64,000 nucleotides of DNA from Mycolicibacterium vinylchloridicum (GCF_013404075.1 NZ_JACBJQ010000009.1:103353-167352), one strand, 5' to 3'; shown: positions 26,360 through 36,581, counted from the first letter of the stretch. Program-made: numbers and translations. Notes: generated by a model not told the origin, from the letters alone.

Positions 26360-26825
26360 GACGCAGGTGCGCAGCGGCACGATCGAGTTGCCGACCGTCG
26401 AGGACACCATCGCGCTGGGCGAGCAGCTGGGCCGACAACTGCGCGCCGGCGATGTCGTCGTCCTCTCCGGGCCGTTGGGGGCCGGAAAGACGGCTTTCAC
26501 CAAGGGGATTGCCCTCGGCATGGATGTCGAGGGGCCGGTGACCTCGCCGACGTTCGTGCTGGCCCGTGTGCATCGGGCGCGCCGGCCGGGGCGGCCCGAA
26601 CTGGTGCATGTCGATGTCTACCGGCTGCTCGAACACACCGGTGCCGACCTGCTGGCCGAACTGGATTCGCTGGACCTCGACGCCGATCTCGACGACGCGG
26701 TGGTGGTGGTCGAATGGGGCGAGGGCCTGGCCGAGCGGCTCTCCCAGAACCATCTCGACATCACGCTGACCCGAGACGCGGACAGCGATGTGCGCACCGC
26801 GACCTGGCAGTGGAACCACGAATGA
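26352..26825 (+). CDS. tsaE: tRNA threonylcarbamoyladenosine biosynthesis ATPase TsaE
   Basis: 157 residues. A P-loop G-P-L-G-A-G-K-T lies at about 40-47, followed by F-T-K-G-I-A and V-T-S-P-T-F-V-L-A, the family hallmark, then H-V-D-V-Y-R-L and V-V-V-E-W-G-E-G. TsaE is the ATPase that turns over the TsaB-TsaD complex in t6A37 tRNA modification. GTG start at 26352. It overlaps the hydrolase upstream by 8 bp and tsaB downstream by 4 bp. Confidence 0.95.
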   Translation: MDRTQVRSGTIELPTVEDTIALGEQLGRQLRAGDVVVLSGPLGAGKTAFTKGIALGMDVEGPVTSPTFVLARVHRARRPGRPELVHVDVYRLLEHTGADLLAELDSLDLDADLDDAVVVVEWGEGLAERLSQNHLDITLTRDADSDVRTATWQWNHE

Positions 26826-27460
26826 TCCGCAACGTCTTGGTCATTGACACCGCGACACCGGCCGTCACCGCTGCGGTGGCGGTCCGTGACGGCGGCGTCG
26901 AGGTGACCGGAGAGCGGATCACCCTGGATGCGCGGGCCCATGCCGAGACGCTGACGCCCAATGTGGTGGCGGCAGTCGCCGAGGCGGGGCTGACGATGGC
27001 CGATCTCGATGCGGTCGTCGTTGGTTGCGGCCCGGGGCCGTTCACCGGTTTGCGGGTCGGCATGGCGACCGCCGCGGCGTACGGCCACGCGCTGGCCGTG
27101 CCCGTCTACGGTGTCTGCAGCCTGGATGCGATCGGGGTGCTGACCACCGGTGAGGTGCTGGTGGTCACCGACGCCCGCCGCCGCGAGGTGTACTGGGCGC
27201 GGTATCACGACGGCGTGCGCATCGACGGCCCGGACGTCGCCGCCCCCGCCGACGTGCCGGTCGGTACGGCCGGTGCCGTCGCGGGATCACCGGATCACGC
27301 CGCCCTGTTCGCCCTGCCGGTCGTCGAACCCGCGTACCCGACCGCGGTGGGTCTGGTTGCCGCCGTTGCAGATTGGTCCGCCGAACCCGCCGCGCTGGTG
27401 CCGTTGTATCTGCGCCGCCCCGACGCCAAGACGCTGGCCGAGCGGGGAGTCTTGCGGTGA
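26822..27460 (+). CDS. tsaB: tRNA threonylcarbamoyladenosine biosynthesis protein TsaB
   Basis: 212 residues of the ASKHA fold: V-L-V-I-D-T-A-T-P at the N-terminus and G-C-G-P-G-P-F-T-G-L-R-V-G near residue 65, both diagnostic of TsaB. It is the scaffold partner of TsaD. ATG 26822 overlaps the tsaE stop (ATGA), and its own stop overlaps the rimI GTG, showing tight coupling. Confidence 0.95.
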   Translation: MIRNVLVIDTATPAVTAAVAVRDGGVEVTGERITLDARAHAETLTPNVVAAVAEAGLTMADLDAVVVGCGPGPFTGLRVGMATAAAYGHALAVPVYGVCSLDAIGVLTTGEVLVVTDARRREVYWARYHDGVRIDGPDVAAPADVPVGTAGAVAGSPDHAALFALPVVEPAYPTAVGLVAAVADWSAEPAALVPLYLRRPDAKTLAERGVLR

Positions 27461-27915
27461 ACGTTCACTACGGTCCGATGCACGAGACCGACGCCGCCCG
27501 CTGCGCCGAACTGGAGAACCAGCTGTTCGACGGTGACGACCCGTGGCCGGATTTCGCGTTCGTCCGTGAGCTCGCCGCCCCGCACAACCGCTACGTGGCT
27601 GCCCGGGTGGACGACAAACTGGTCGGCTATGCCGGCATCTCCCGCCTGGGCCGCAAACCACCGTTCGAGTACGAAATCCACACCGTCGGTGTCGATCCCG
27701 CCTACCAGGGGCACGGGATCGGGCGGCAGATGATGACCGAGCTGCTCGACGCGATCGGCCCGGACTCGGTGGTGTATTTGGAGGTCCGCACCGACAACGA
27801 GCCGGCGATCGCGCTGTACGCCAGCCTGGGCTTCAAGAAGGTCGGCGTGCGTAAGCGTTACTACCGGGTCAGCGGCGCTGACGCCTACACGATGCGACGG
27901 GATCCCGTGAAGTGA
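27457..27915 (+). CDS. rimI: Ribosomal-protein-alanine/N-terminal acetyltransferase RimI
   Basis: 152 residues, GNAT fold. The acetyl-CoA loop is Y-Q-G-H-G-I-G-R, preceded by the beta-4 strand segment I-H-T-V-G-V, and the conserved [14 protein letters not shown] with [11 protein letters not shown] is typical of RimI. It acetylates protein N-termini, classically ribosomal protein S18. The GTG start at 27457 overlaps tsaB, and its stop overlaps tsaD (GTGA). The tsaB-rimI-tsaD order is widely conserved. Confidence 0.94.
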   Translation: MNVHYGPMHETDAARCAELENQLFDGDDPWPDFAFVRELAAPHNRYVAARVDDKLVGYAGISRLGRKPPFEYEIHTVGVDPAYQGHGIGRQMMTELLDAIGPDSVVYLEVRTDNEPAIALYASLGFKKVGVRKRYYRVSGADAYTMRRDPVK

Positions 27916-28934
27916 TAATTCTGGCCATCGAAAGCTCTTGTGACGAAACAGGAGTCGGCATCGCGCGGCTGGACGACGACGGCACCGTCACGCTGCTGGC
28001 CGACGAGGTGGCCTCCAGTGTCGACGAGCACGCCCGGTTCGGTGGCGTGGTTCCGGAGATCGCCTCACGCGCGCACCTCGAAGCCCTCGGCCCGACGATG
28101 CGCCGCGCGCTGCAGACCGCGGGCATCGGTACGCCCGACATCGTCGCGGCCACCATCGGGCCGGGGCTTGCCGGGGCGCTGCTGGTCGGAGTGGCCGCGG
28201 CCAAGGCGTATGCCGCCGCGTGGGGGGTGCCGTTCTACGCCGTCAACCACCTCGGCGGACATCTGGCCGCCGACGTCTACGACCACGGTCCGCTGCCTGA
28301 ATGCGTTGGCCTGTTGGTGTCCGGCGGACACACCCACCTGCTGCACGTGCGCTCACTGGGTGAGCCGATCCTCGAACTCGGCAGCACCGTCGACGACGCG
28401 GCAGGGGAGGCCTATGACAAGGTGGCCCGGCTGCTGGGCCTGGGCTATCCGGGCGGACGGCCCCTCGACGAGCTGGCCCGGACCGGTGACCGCGACGCAA
28501 TTGTCTTCCCGCGCGGCATGACCGGCCCGCGTGACGAGCCGTTCGCGTTCTCCTTCTCCGGGCTCAAGACCGCGGTGGCCCGCTACGTCGAACGCCATCC
28601 CGACGCGCCGACCGCCGACGTCGCCGCGGGATTCCAGGAGGCCGTCGCCGATGTGCTCACCGCCAAGGCGGTACGGGCGGCGAAGGGGCTCGGGGTGTCG
28701 ACACTGCTGATCGCCGGCGGGGTGGCCGCCAACTCGCGGCTGCGCGAGCTGGCCGAAGAACGTTGTGCGGCAGCGGGTTTGACGCTTCGCATTCCGCGAC
28801 CACGGTTGTGCACCGACAACGGAGCGATGATCGCCTCGTTCGCCGCGCACCTCATCGCCGCCGGAGCGTCGCCGTCGCCGCTGGACGCCCGAAGCGATCC
28901 CGGCCTGCCGGTGCTGCGCGGTCAAGTCGCGTAA
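27912..28934 (+). CDS. tsaD: tRNA N6-adenosine threonylcarbamoyltransferase TsaD
   Basis: 340 residues. Family marks are E-S-S-C-D-E-T-G near the N-terminus, the metal-binding [22 protein letters not shown] and the C-terminal C-T-D-N-G-A-M-I-A. TsaD transfers the threonylcarbamoyl group to A37 of ANN-decoding tRNAs. GTG start at 27912, overlapping the rimI stop. It closes the conserved operon; the next gene begins 39 bp downstream. Confidence 0.97.
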   Translation: MIILAIESSCDETGVGIARLDDDGTVTLLADEVASSVDEHARFGGVVPEIASRAHLEALGPTMRRALQTAGIGTPDIVAATIGPGLAGALLVGVAAAKAYAAAWGVPFYAVNHLGGHLAADVYDHGPLPECVGLLVSGGHTHLLHVRSLGEPILELGSTVDDAAGEAYDKVARLLGLGYPGGRPLDELARTGDRDAIVFPRGMTGPRDEPFAFSFSGLKTAVARYVERHPDAPTADVAAGFQEAVADVLTAKAVRAAKGLGVSTLLIAGGVAANSRLRELAEERCAAAGLTLRIPRPRLCTDNGAMIASFAAHLIAAGASPSPLDARSDPGLPVLRGQVA

Positions 28935-28973
28935 TCGCCACGTTCCCGGCGCGAACCGGCGAGACTTCCTCCC

Positions 28974-30011
28974 GTGCACTACGACCTGCGTCTGCGTCCC
29001 GCCCAGCCGGCCGCCCCGGCGGCCGATGCGTTCACCATCCACCGCTCCGGTGTACCGCCGACACCAGGCCGCGACGGGCTGACACTGGCCTACGTCCATG
29101 AGGGAATCGGCGGCTATCCCTTGCTGTTATTGCACGGCTACCCGGAGACCAAGCGGATCTGGTGGCGCAACATCGCTGCGCTGGCGGCGGCCGGGTTCGA
29201 GGTGATCGCCCCCGACCTGCGCGGGCACGGCGACTCCGACCTGTCCCAGGACGACGTCTATGACATCGCGGCCTACAGCCGAGACGTCTACCTGTTGGTC
29301 CACGACATCCTGGGCCACGAGCGCTGTGGCGTGGTCGGCGGCGACGTCGGCGGCGCGGTCGCGGTGGATCTGCTGCACCGGTACCCCGGGTTCGTCGACA
29401 AGCTGGTCTTCTTCGACACCGTGCCGCCGCTGGTCTTCGACGACTACGTGGCCGCGGGGATCGACCCGGCCGCCATCCTGAGCGACGGGCCGACCGGCGA
29501 CTACCGGCAAAGGCAAGGCGAAACCCCCGATGAACTGGCCGCCGAGTTGGACACGATCGACAAACGGCGGCGCTACATCGGCGAGATGTACGGCCACCGG
29601 CTGTGGGCCTCACCGGGCACGTTCAGTTCTCACGACGTCGACTTCATGACCGAACCCTGGGACAGCGAGGAGCGGCTGCGAGCGGGCTGGGCCGTCTACG
29701 GGTTGGCCTACGGCAGGCCGTTCAGCGAGCCGCCGATCATGGACCGCAAGGTCGAGGTGCCGACGCTGATCCTCTACGGCATGGATGACAACGTCGTCGG
29801 CCCCGAGTTCGTGCACCTGTGCGAGGTGGCTTTCACGAACCGCACCGGACCCGTGGTGCTGCCCGGAGCCGGGCACTTCCTGCAGTGGGAACGCGCCGAT
29901 CTGTTCAATGCCCTGGTCATCGCCTTTTTCGGGGACCTGCGCGTCCGCCACGAGCGCCGAACTCGAGCGCCGGCGTCCGCTCTGGGCGAATCCGCAGCGG
30001 GCCACCCTTGA
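28974..30011 (+). CDS. Alpha/beta hydrolase, haloacetate dehalogenase / epoxide hydrolase-like
   Basis: 345 residues. The core shows L-L-H-G-Y-P-E-T-K (oxyanion hole), A-P-D-L-R-G-H-G-D-S, and the nucleophile elbow G-G-D-V-G-G with Asp as nucleophile, which marks dehalogenases and epoxide hydrolases rather than Ser esterases. L-Y-G-M-D-D-N-V-V and G-A-G-H-F-L-Q supply the remaining triad. The N-terminal 30 residues are a Pro/Ala-rich extension. GTG start at 28974. It ends only 4 bp before the CIRCE element of groES. Confidence 0.83.
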   Translation: MHYDLRLRPAQPAAPAADAFTIHRSGVPPTPGRDGLTLAYVHEGIGGYPLLLLHGYPETKRIWWRNIAALAAAGFEVIAPDLRGHGDSDLSQDDVYDIAAYSRDVYLLVHDILGHERCGVVGGDVGGAVAVDLLHRYPGFVDKLVFFDTVPPLVFDDYVAAGIDPAAILSDGPTGDYRQRQGETPDELAAELDTIDKRRRYIGEMYGHRLWASPGTFSSHDVDFMTEPWDSEERLRAGWAVYGLAYGRPFSEPPIMDRKVEVPTLILYGMDDNVVGPEFVHLCEVAFTNRTGPVVLPGAGHFLQWERADLFNALVIAFFGDLRVRHERRTRAPASALGESAAGHP

Positions 30012-30041
30012 GTGCTAGCACTCGCATGTATAGAGTGCTAG
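30010..30041 (+). promoter_or_regulatory. CIRCE operator (HrcA site) of groES-groEL1, with an extra half-site
   Basis: CTAGCACTC (30015-30023), a 9-bp spacer and GAGTGCTAG (30033-30041) match the CIRCE consensus. An additional GAGTGCTAG half-site at 30010-30018 overlaps the left arm, giving the perfect 14-bp palindrome GAGTGCTAGCACTC (30010-30023). Heat-shock repression by HrcA is established for this element in mycobacteria. Confidence 0.93.
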
Positions 30042-30179
30042 GTGGCTTGCGGACACACCCCCTGTGCCGGCACCCGCGACGACGGCGCGAGGGCATGGAC
30101 GTATGCCGAACACCTGGTATTTCCAACTGGTCCGGGCACAGGCCCCGGCCCGCAAGTGAACTAAGTGGAGGACTCCATC

Positions 30180-30479
30180 GTGGCCGTGAACATCAAGCCA
30201 CTCGAGGACAAGATCCTCGTACAGGCCAATGAGGCCGAGACGACCACCGCATCCGGTCTGGTCATCCCGGACACCGCCAAGGAGAAGCCGCAGGAAGGCA
30301 CCGTCGTCGCAGTTGGCCCCGGCCGCTGGGACGAGGATGGCGAGAAGCGGATTCCCCTGGATGTTGCCGAGGGCGACACCGTCATCTACAGCAAGTACGG
30401 CGGCACCGAGATCAAGTACGGCGGCGAAGAGTACTTGATCCTGTCGGCCCGCGACGTGCTGGCGGTCGTCAACAAGTAG
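30180..30479 (+). CDS. groES: Co-chaperonin GroES
   Basis: 99 residues; [14 protein letters not shown] opens the canonical Cpn10 fold. The mobile loop ([12 protein letters not shown]) that binds GroEL and the roof-loop region (G-P-G-R-W-D) are present. The GTG at 30180 is the start, with GGAGG about 8 bp upstream; the frame extends further 5' but without family similarity. It caps GroEL during ATP-driven folding. It is under the CIRCE element at 30010-30041 and is followed by groEL1, with a stem-loop between them. Confidence 0.98.
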   Translation: MAVNIKPLEDKILVQANEAETTTASGLVIPDTAKEKPQEGTVVAVGPGRWDEDGEKRIPLDVAEGDTVIYSKYGGTEIKYGGEEYLILSARDVLAVVNK

Positions 30480-30489
30480 CAGTCGTGAA

Positions 30490-30535
30490 CCGCCCCGGAG
30501 ATCCCCGTAATTCGTGCGGGCGGCCTCCGGGGCGG
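30490..30535 (+). other. groES-groEL1 intercistronic stem-loop
   Basis: CCGCCCCGGAG (30490-30500) pairs perfectly with CTCCGGGGCGG (30525-30535). The 24-nt loop holds a smaller C-C-C-G / C-G-G-G pairing. No U-run follows. It may act as an RNA processing or attenuation signal setting the groES:groEL1 ratio. Confidence 0.7.
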
Positions 30536-30562
30536 AACGCGCTGGAACGAAGTCAGGACTGA

Positions 30563-32188
<1,626 letters not shown>

Positions 32189-32200
32189 GTAGTTCTCTGC

Positions 32201-32258
32201 CGAGCAGACACAAAATCCCCCATTTCCTCGCTGAAATGGGGGATTTTGCGTCTGCTCG
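32201..32258 (+). terminator. Long stem-loop terminator after groEL1
   Basis: A 16-bp perfect inner stem, CAAAATCCCCCATTTC (32211-32226) with GAAATGGGGGATTTTG (32233-32248), has a 6-nt loop. After one A/C mismatch it is extended by CGAGCAGAC (32201-32209) / GTCTGCTCG (32250-32258). A total of 25 of 26 pairs makes this one of the strongest hairpins in the window. It begins 12 bp after the stop codon. Confidence 0.9.
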
Positions 32259-32378
32259 CACCCGGTCCTGTTGGGCCGGGGGTGTTTTCGTGTGGGCGTG
32301 ATCAGCGGGCCTGGCTCGCCACTTTGGCTCGAACATTCAGTGCATACGCGCTCAGCACGATCCGCCTATATTCGAAAC

Positions 32379-32672
32379 ATGCGACGGTTGGACGTTGAAC
32401 CAGACGGGCTGGGCTTGCTCGCCCGTCACTGCGACGCTCTTGCTGCAGATCTCGTGGCTTCGCGAGCTCCGCAGTCGACCCTGCCAGCGTTCCAAGCGAC
32501 TGCAGGCGCAACGCTGACGCTCCAAACCAGCATATTGACGGTCAACAGTGTGATGAATTCACGTCTCTTGTGCACCGCAACTGCGTTGATGAACAGCCAG
32601 GCGGGCTTCCTGCAGAACGAGGCAGCTTCGTCGGACAGGTTGACCGCTACCGATACGACCCCGGGGATGTGA
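32379..32672 (+). CDS. EspC-like (DUF2580) ESX-associated small protein
   Basis: 97 residues. The start M-R-R-L-D-V-E-P-D-G-L-G-L-L-A-R-H-C-D closely follows the M. tuberculosis EspC N-terminal pattern (V-x-P-x-x-L-x-x-L-A-x-H-x-D), and the rest is helical with N-E-A-A-S-S-D near the end. No signal peptide. The ATG at 32379 is used; the longer frame upstream reads into the groEL1 terminator. It is followed by a large ESX-type protein 1 bp downstream and a third gene, forming one transcript. It is the second EspC-like/large-protein pair in the window (the first is at 9944-11520). Base composition is less GC-rich than in the housekeeping genes to the left. Confidence 0.72.
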   Translation: MRRLDVEPDGLGLLARHCDALAADLVASRAPQSTLPAFQATAGATLTLQTSILTVNSVMNSRLLCTATALMNSQAGFLQNEAASSDRLTATDTTPGM

Positions 32673-32673
32673 C

Positions 32674-33777
32674 ATGCCCTCGGTGTCGTCGGTATCGCCG
32701 TTGCCGACCCTCTCGCAGTTGGAATCCTGGGACACCGAACACCTGACGACAGCGGCATCCCACTGCACCAATACCGCAGCAGGATGGGAAGCGACCTTCG
32801 ACGACATCAACCGGCGGATGGCTATGCCGGCGGGCGCGCCGTGGGGTGGCGTGGCCGCTGAGGCTGCCATGCAGCGCGCCCTTGCCGATCGGATGGTTGC
32901 GATCGGCGCTGCTGATCAACTGCACGCGGTTGCACAGGTGGCCCGCCTCGGTGCCATGGACATCGCATTCGCCAAGACGCAGGTCCTCGCGGCGGTAAAT
33001 CATGCTACCGAGGCGGGATTCACCGTGGCCGAAGATCTGTCAGTGTCCCATCCTGGGCCGCTCACTGTTGGTACAGCCGTGGCAATTCAGGCTCAGGCAC
33101 AGTCACATGCAGCCGAAATTCGCTCTCGTGCAGCAGAACTGACCGCGCTTGATCGCAAGCTAGCTGACCAAATCAATACCGCTGCATCTGCGGTCGCGAA
33201 GACCTCCTTCGGTGTGGAGCCGTTGAGTTTCGGGCCAAATGACCTTCCCCAGAGTCCGGCCGACGCTCTTGGTGTTCACGACGCCGAGGACGTACATCGG
33301 ATCGTCGACCCGCTCCCACCAGGCGCGAACAAAGGGGTGAAAGTTGTTGCCACGCCGGCAGAAATACGTGGATTGTTCGGAATCTTAACTGAAAATGCAG
33401 TGCCTGCGCCGCCGTCAACGTATCCGGGTGACCGAATGATGTTGCCTGACGGAACCATCATCGGGTACCGCCCCAACAGCGGCTGGGGTGGCCCGACTCT
33501 CGATATCTTGAATCCGGATGGATCCAAGATGTGGGACGTGCACCTCGCCGAGAAGCCGAAGTTGCCTATGCCAGAGCCCTTGCCGGCACCCGCACCTGCG
33601 CCTGTGCCGGCCCCGGCACCCTCGCCAATAGCGATACCTTCACCAGACGCTCCCGGACTTCCTGACTTCGGAACACCTAGTCTTCCGCCTCCTGAGGATC
33701 CGGGCATTATCGGCGGGATCGGCGTTCTCATCTTGGGCGGGCTGTGGGAAGCCGGCAAGTGGGTCTTCAGCCCGTGA
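32674..33777 (+). CDS. ESX-type large protein, candidate polymorphic-toxin-like effector
   Basis: 367 residues. Residues 1 to about 175 are helical with W-G-G (A-P-W-G-G-V-A-A-E-A-A) in a WXG-like setting and many Ala, as in type VII substrate N-terminal domains. Residues about 250-290 (P-D-G-T-I-I-G-Y-R-P-N-S-G-W-G-G-P-T-L-D-I) resemble a short C-terminal domain seen in some actinobacterial polymorphic toxins. Next comes a Pro/Ala repeat linker (about 295-335), and the protein ends with a hydrophobic Gly/Ile/Leu segment that could insert in a membrane. No Sec signal. It sits directly after the EspC-like gene and overlaps the third gene. Effector function is my inference. Confidence 0.7.
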   Translation: MPSVSSVSPLPTLSQLESWDTEHLTTAASHCTNTAAGWEATFDDINRRMAMPAGAPWGGVAAEAAMQRALADRMVAIGAADQLHAVAQVARLGAMDIAFAKTQVLAAVNHATEAGFTVAEDLSVSHPGPLTVGTAVAIQAQAQSHAAEIRSRAAELTALDRKLADQINTAASAVAKTSFGVEPLSFGPNDLPQSPADALGVHDAEDVHRIVDPLPPGANKGVKVVATPAEIRGLFGILTENAVPAPPSTYPGDRMMLPDGTIIGYRPNSGWGGPTLDILNPDGSKMWDVHLAEKPKLPMPEPLPAPAPAPVPAPAPSPIAIPSPDAPGLPDFGTPSLPPPEDPGIIGGIGVLILGGLWEAGKWVFSP

Positions 33778-34379
33778 TGGGATCAGCACAGGACATATCG
33801 CCTGAGTGGCAGCGTATTTCGAGTGCACCCTCCGTCGTTCATGCGGTCGCGCACCACGTGTCCGGTCTGCACGTCGTACCCAGGGAAGAAGTTTCCAGTT
33901 GGGGCATCAGGTTGCAGGTGCCCACCGGTTGGCTGACCGGCCGCTACATCGGCGAAGATCCCAGCCAGCCATGGCGAGTCGCGGTCTGCGGGCCGCAGCC
34001 CGACGGTGGCTGGGATGCTTGCGAGACGATCGCGGTTTTCAGGTTCACCGGCATTCTGCCTGTAGGTATCCTCCTGGCGAGTGCGGATCGGACGCTGCAG
34101 GCTCTAGAGGCCGTCGACAGCACAACAGCTGCTATCGGAGAGTCCGAATGCGCGCATGCCTGTGGCGCTCGTAGTAGTGGCTTTTTCAGCGCCGTCGGCT
34201 TGTGGGTTTGGGGGCAGTACAGCTACTACCTCTCCAATCCTGACCCCTGTGGGCGGACGCTGCTCGTTCAACACTGTCTATTCGCGGAAGCCGGCCGGCA
34301 GGCTGAGTTGGCCGAGGAGATCCAACTGTTGACCAACGCGGTACAGGCGACGTCCTTCGTCGGGAACGCCGACTTATGA
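33777..34379 (+). CDS. Hypothetical cytosolic protein of the ESX cassette (candidate chaperone or immunity protein)
   Basis: 200 residues from the ATG at 33777 (the GTG one codon upstream is possible), overlapping the stop of the large ESX protein. No signal peptide or membrane segment. It contains L-Q-V-P-T-G-W and a C-terminal V-Q-H-C-L-F-A-E segment followed by a helix, loosely like the LpqN/PTGW-type mycobacterial proteins but without a lipobox. I do not recognise the family with confidence. Tight coupling to the upstream effector-like gene suggests a dedicated partner. Its last 6 bp overlap the end of the convergent small gene at 34374. Confidence 0.6.
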   Translation: MGSAQDISPEWQRISSAPSVVHAVAHHVSGLHVVPREEVSSWGIRLQVPTGWLTGRYIGEDPSQPWRVAVCGPQPDGGWDACETIAVFRFTGILPVGILLASADRTLQALEAVDSTTAAIGESECAHACGARSSGFFSAVGLWVWGQYSYYLSNPDPCGRTLLVQHCLFAEAGRQAELAEEIQLLTNAVQATSFVGNADL

Positions 34380-34748
34380 ATCCGATTGCGAAGCAAGCCA
34401 TTCTGCGTTGAGCTTCTCAGCTACCGGCCGGCCTCTGTCGGTCAGATCCAACCAGACGGCCCAGCCCCAAGTGTTGGCGTCGTCGAAGTTCTTGACATAG
34501 ACATCATCTATACGAGCGAGGGCCGCTGACAGGGGCACATTCCACGGGGCGAATGTGCCGCCAGGACCGGTCGTGTCGCCCAGGACGAACAACCCTTCCG
34601 CAACGAGTTCGGTGATGAGATCGACCACCTTGGACTGGATAGTTGCAGAAGGTTGACCCTTGTGCTCGTTGCTCACATACCAGTGGATTCGCTCGAGTGG
34701 CACCCAGTCGATGAGGCCATTCTCAAGGACATCGTTACGTGCCGTCAT
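34374..34748 (-). CDS. Small conserved hypothetical protein, intact copy of a local duplication
   Basis: 124 residues from the ATG at 34748 (a longer frame runs upstream without an obvious start signal). The pattern is an N-terminal helical winged-helix-like part (V-V-D-L-I-T-E-L-V-A-E-G-L-F-V-L-G-D) followed by a Trp-rich end (W-G-W-A-V-W-L-D-L-T-D-R-G-R). It looks like small cytosolic proteins often found beside polymorphic toxin genes, but I cannot name the family. A decayed second copy lies at 36212-36484 on the same strand, with a 13E12-type HNH gene between the two. Confidence 0.68.
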   Translation of the reverse strand: MTARNDVLENGLIDWVPLERIHWYVSNEHKGQPSATIQSKVVDLITELVAEGLFVLGDTTGPGGTFAPWNVPLSAALARIDDVYVKNFDDANTWGWAVWLDLTDRGRPVAEKLNAEWLASQSDS

Positions 34749-34912
34749 CGCCTGCGTCCTCGCTTGGATTGAGCTGAAGCCACAAGGATACTGACTGTTG
34801 ATCCCTGCATCGACACCGCTGGGGCCTGTACGTAGTATCCGCACCACGGGGGTCGGCTAGCTGCCGTTTCGCGGGGCCGAAACTTGTCATACCTCACTGT
34901 CATGATGTCGTT

Positions 34913-36148
34913 ATGTCCTCGACCGCAGTGCTCAGTTCCAAGGAGCGGCTGGAGGGGTTGTTCGAGGAGTTGGCGGAGTTGGCCGGTCAGCGTAACGCGA
35001 TTGATGGGCGGATCGTGGATCTCGTGGCCGAGATCGATCGTGACGGGATCTGGGGTAATACCGGTGTCCGCTCGATTCCGGCGTTGGTGGCCTGGAAGCT
35101 GGGCACCTCCGCGGCCAATGCCAAAGCGATTTCGGCTGTCGCGCAACGGGTTGCGGAGTTCCCCCGCTGCGTGGCGGCCTTGCGGGAGGGTCAGCTGTCG
35201 GTGGATCAGGTCAGCGTCATCGCCGAACGCGCCGCCGAGGGTTCTGATGAGCACTACGCCCAGCTGGCGTCGGTGGCCTCGGTCAGCCAACTGCGCACAG
35301 CGGTCAGGTTGGAGCCGCGATCCACACCGAAATCAGGTCCTCCACCGGATCCGCCACGCTCGATCACCAAGTCACACGGCGAGGACTCGACCAGCTGGCG
35401 CATCACCCTGCCCCACGACGAGGCCGCGACCTTCGACGCAGCCCTGCAATCACACCGCGACGCACTGGTCGCCGACTACGACAACGACCACGACGCCGAC
35501 GGCTCGGAGAACGCCCCACCGTTGCCGAACACGGTGGACGCCTTCATGAGCCTGGTCGAAGCCGGCTGGGACACCGACGTGGCCCGCCGCCCGCACGGGC
35601 AACGCACCACCGTCGTGCTGCACGTGGATGTCGAACAGCGCGTCGCAGCATTGCATGTGGGCCCGCTGCTGACCGACGGCGATCGCCAATATCTGACCTG
35701 CGATGCCACCTGCGAGGTCTGGTTCGAACGCGACGGCCAACCTATCGGCGCCGGGCGGGCCACCCGCACCATCAACCGGCGACTGCGCCGCGCGCTCGAA
35801 CACCGCGACGCCACCTGCGCGATCCCTGGCTGCAACGCAACCCGCGGCCTGCACGCCCACCACATCCAGCACTGGGAAGACGGCGGCCCCACCGAACTGT
35901 TCAACCTGGTGCTGCTGTGCCCTTACCACCATCGGGCACACCACCGCGGCGACATCACCATCACCGGACCCGCCGAGCGCCTGACCGTCACCGACAGCGA
36001 CGGCGACCCCCTCACCTCCGCCTCGCTGGCCCGTCCACCCAACCATCCACCACCGAAGGTCCCACCCTGTCCCGGGCCGATCGGTGAACGCGCCCAATGG
36101 AAGTGGTACCAACCCTACGAACCAAAAGCGCCACCAACCGACAACTAG
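34913..36148 (+). CDS. HNH endonuclease domain protein of the 13E12 (DUF222) repeat family
   Basis: 411 residues. The N-terminal DUF222 region (about 10-270) precedes a C-terminal HNH nuclease motif: C-A-I-P-G-C, then H-A-H-H-I-Q-H-W-E-D-G-G-P-T and L-C-P-Y-H-H-R-A-H-H. This is the 13E12 family, repeated in mycobacterial genomes and known as an insertion target of the phiRv1 prophage in M. tuberculosis. The C-terminal tail is Pro-rich. The ATG at 34913 has no clear Shine-Dalgarno sequence. It is flanked by two copies of a small gene, one of them decayed, so the element or its neighbourhood has been duplicated or rearranged. Confidence 0.88.
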   Translation: MSSTAVLSSKERLEGLFEELAELAGQRNAIDGRIVDLVAEIDRDGIWGNTGVRSIPALVAWKLGTSAANAKAISAVAQRVAEFPRCVAALREGQLSVDQVSVIAERAAEGSDEHYAQLASVASVSQLRTAVRLEPRSTPKSGPPPDPPRSITKSHGEDSTSWRITLPHDEAATFDAALQSHRDALVADYDNDHDADGSENAPPLPNTVDAFMSLVEAGWDTDVARRPHGQRTTVVLHVDVEQRVAALHVGPLLTDGDRQYLTCDATCEVWFERDGQPIGAGRATRTINRRLRRALEHRDATCAIPGCNATRGLHAHHIQHWEDGGPTELFNLVLLCPYHHRAHHRGDITITGPAERLTVTDSDGDPLTSASLARPPNHPPPKVPPCPGPIGERAQWKWYQPYEPKAPPTDN

Positions 36149-36211
36149 TCGCGAGTCGAGGCGTACTGGAAGTTGAAGAGTCGCCTTCGACGAGCCCGCA
36201 ACAGCTGGTCG

Positions 36212-36484
36212 TGAATCAGCTTGTGAAACAAGCTGATCCGCGTTGATCTTCTCGGCCACCGGCCGGCCCTGCTTGGTCAACTCCAGCCGCACTGCCCAGC
36301 CTCAGATGTTGCTCTCGTCGAAGTTGTCGATATAGACCTCGCGGATTCGGTCGAGGGCATCGGCCAGGGGCAGGTTCCACGTAACGAATCTGCTGCCCTC
36401 GCCGGTCGTGTCGCCAACGACGAACAGCCCCTCCGCAACGAGGTCGGTGATCAGGTCGACCACTTTCGTCTGGACAGCTGAACC
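36212..36484 (-). pseudogene. Decayed second copy of the small gene at 34374-34748
   Basis: On the minus strand this region encodes K-V-V-D-L-I-T-D-L-V-A-E-G-L-F-V-V-G-D, then N-F-D-E-S-N-I, an in-frame TGA (complement of 36302-36304) where the intact copy has Trp, then G-W-A-V-R-L-E-L-T. DNA similarity ends at the last codon: the intact copy has GATTCA-TAA, while this copy reads on past GATTCA without a stop. The N-terminal third is also missing. It is therefore 5'-truncated, interrupted by a nonsense codon and lacking its own stop. Confidence 0.85.
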
Positions 36485-36581
36485 CAAGCGTGGATCGGCT
36501 CTGCCGCGTGATCCTCAATGTTGGGCTCGGTAGGCGAGACGCCCGCATACGCTGCCGATGGAACCGCGAAAAGGGGGAAGC

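Noticed and set aside
34913..36148. Restriction-modification or Cas-type role for the HNH protein
   Set aside because: The DUF222 region identifies it as a 13E12 repeat-family protein; no methyltransferase or Cas genes are nearby.
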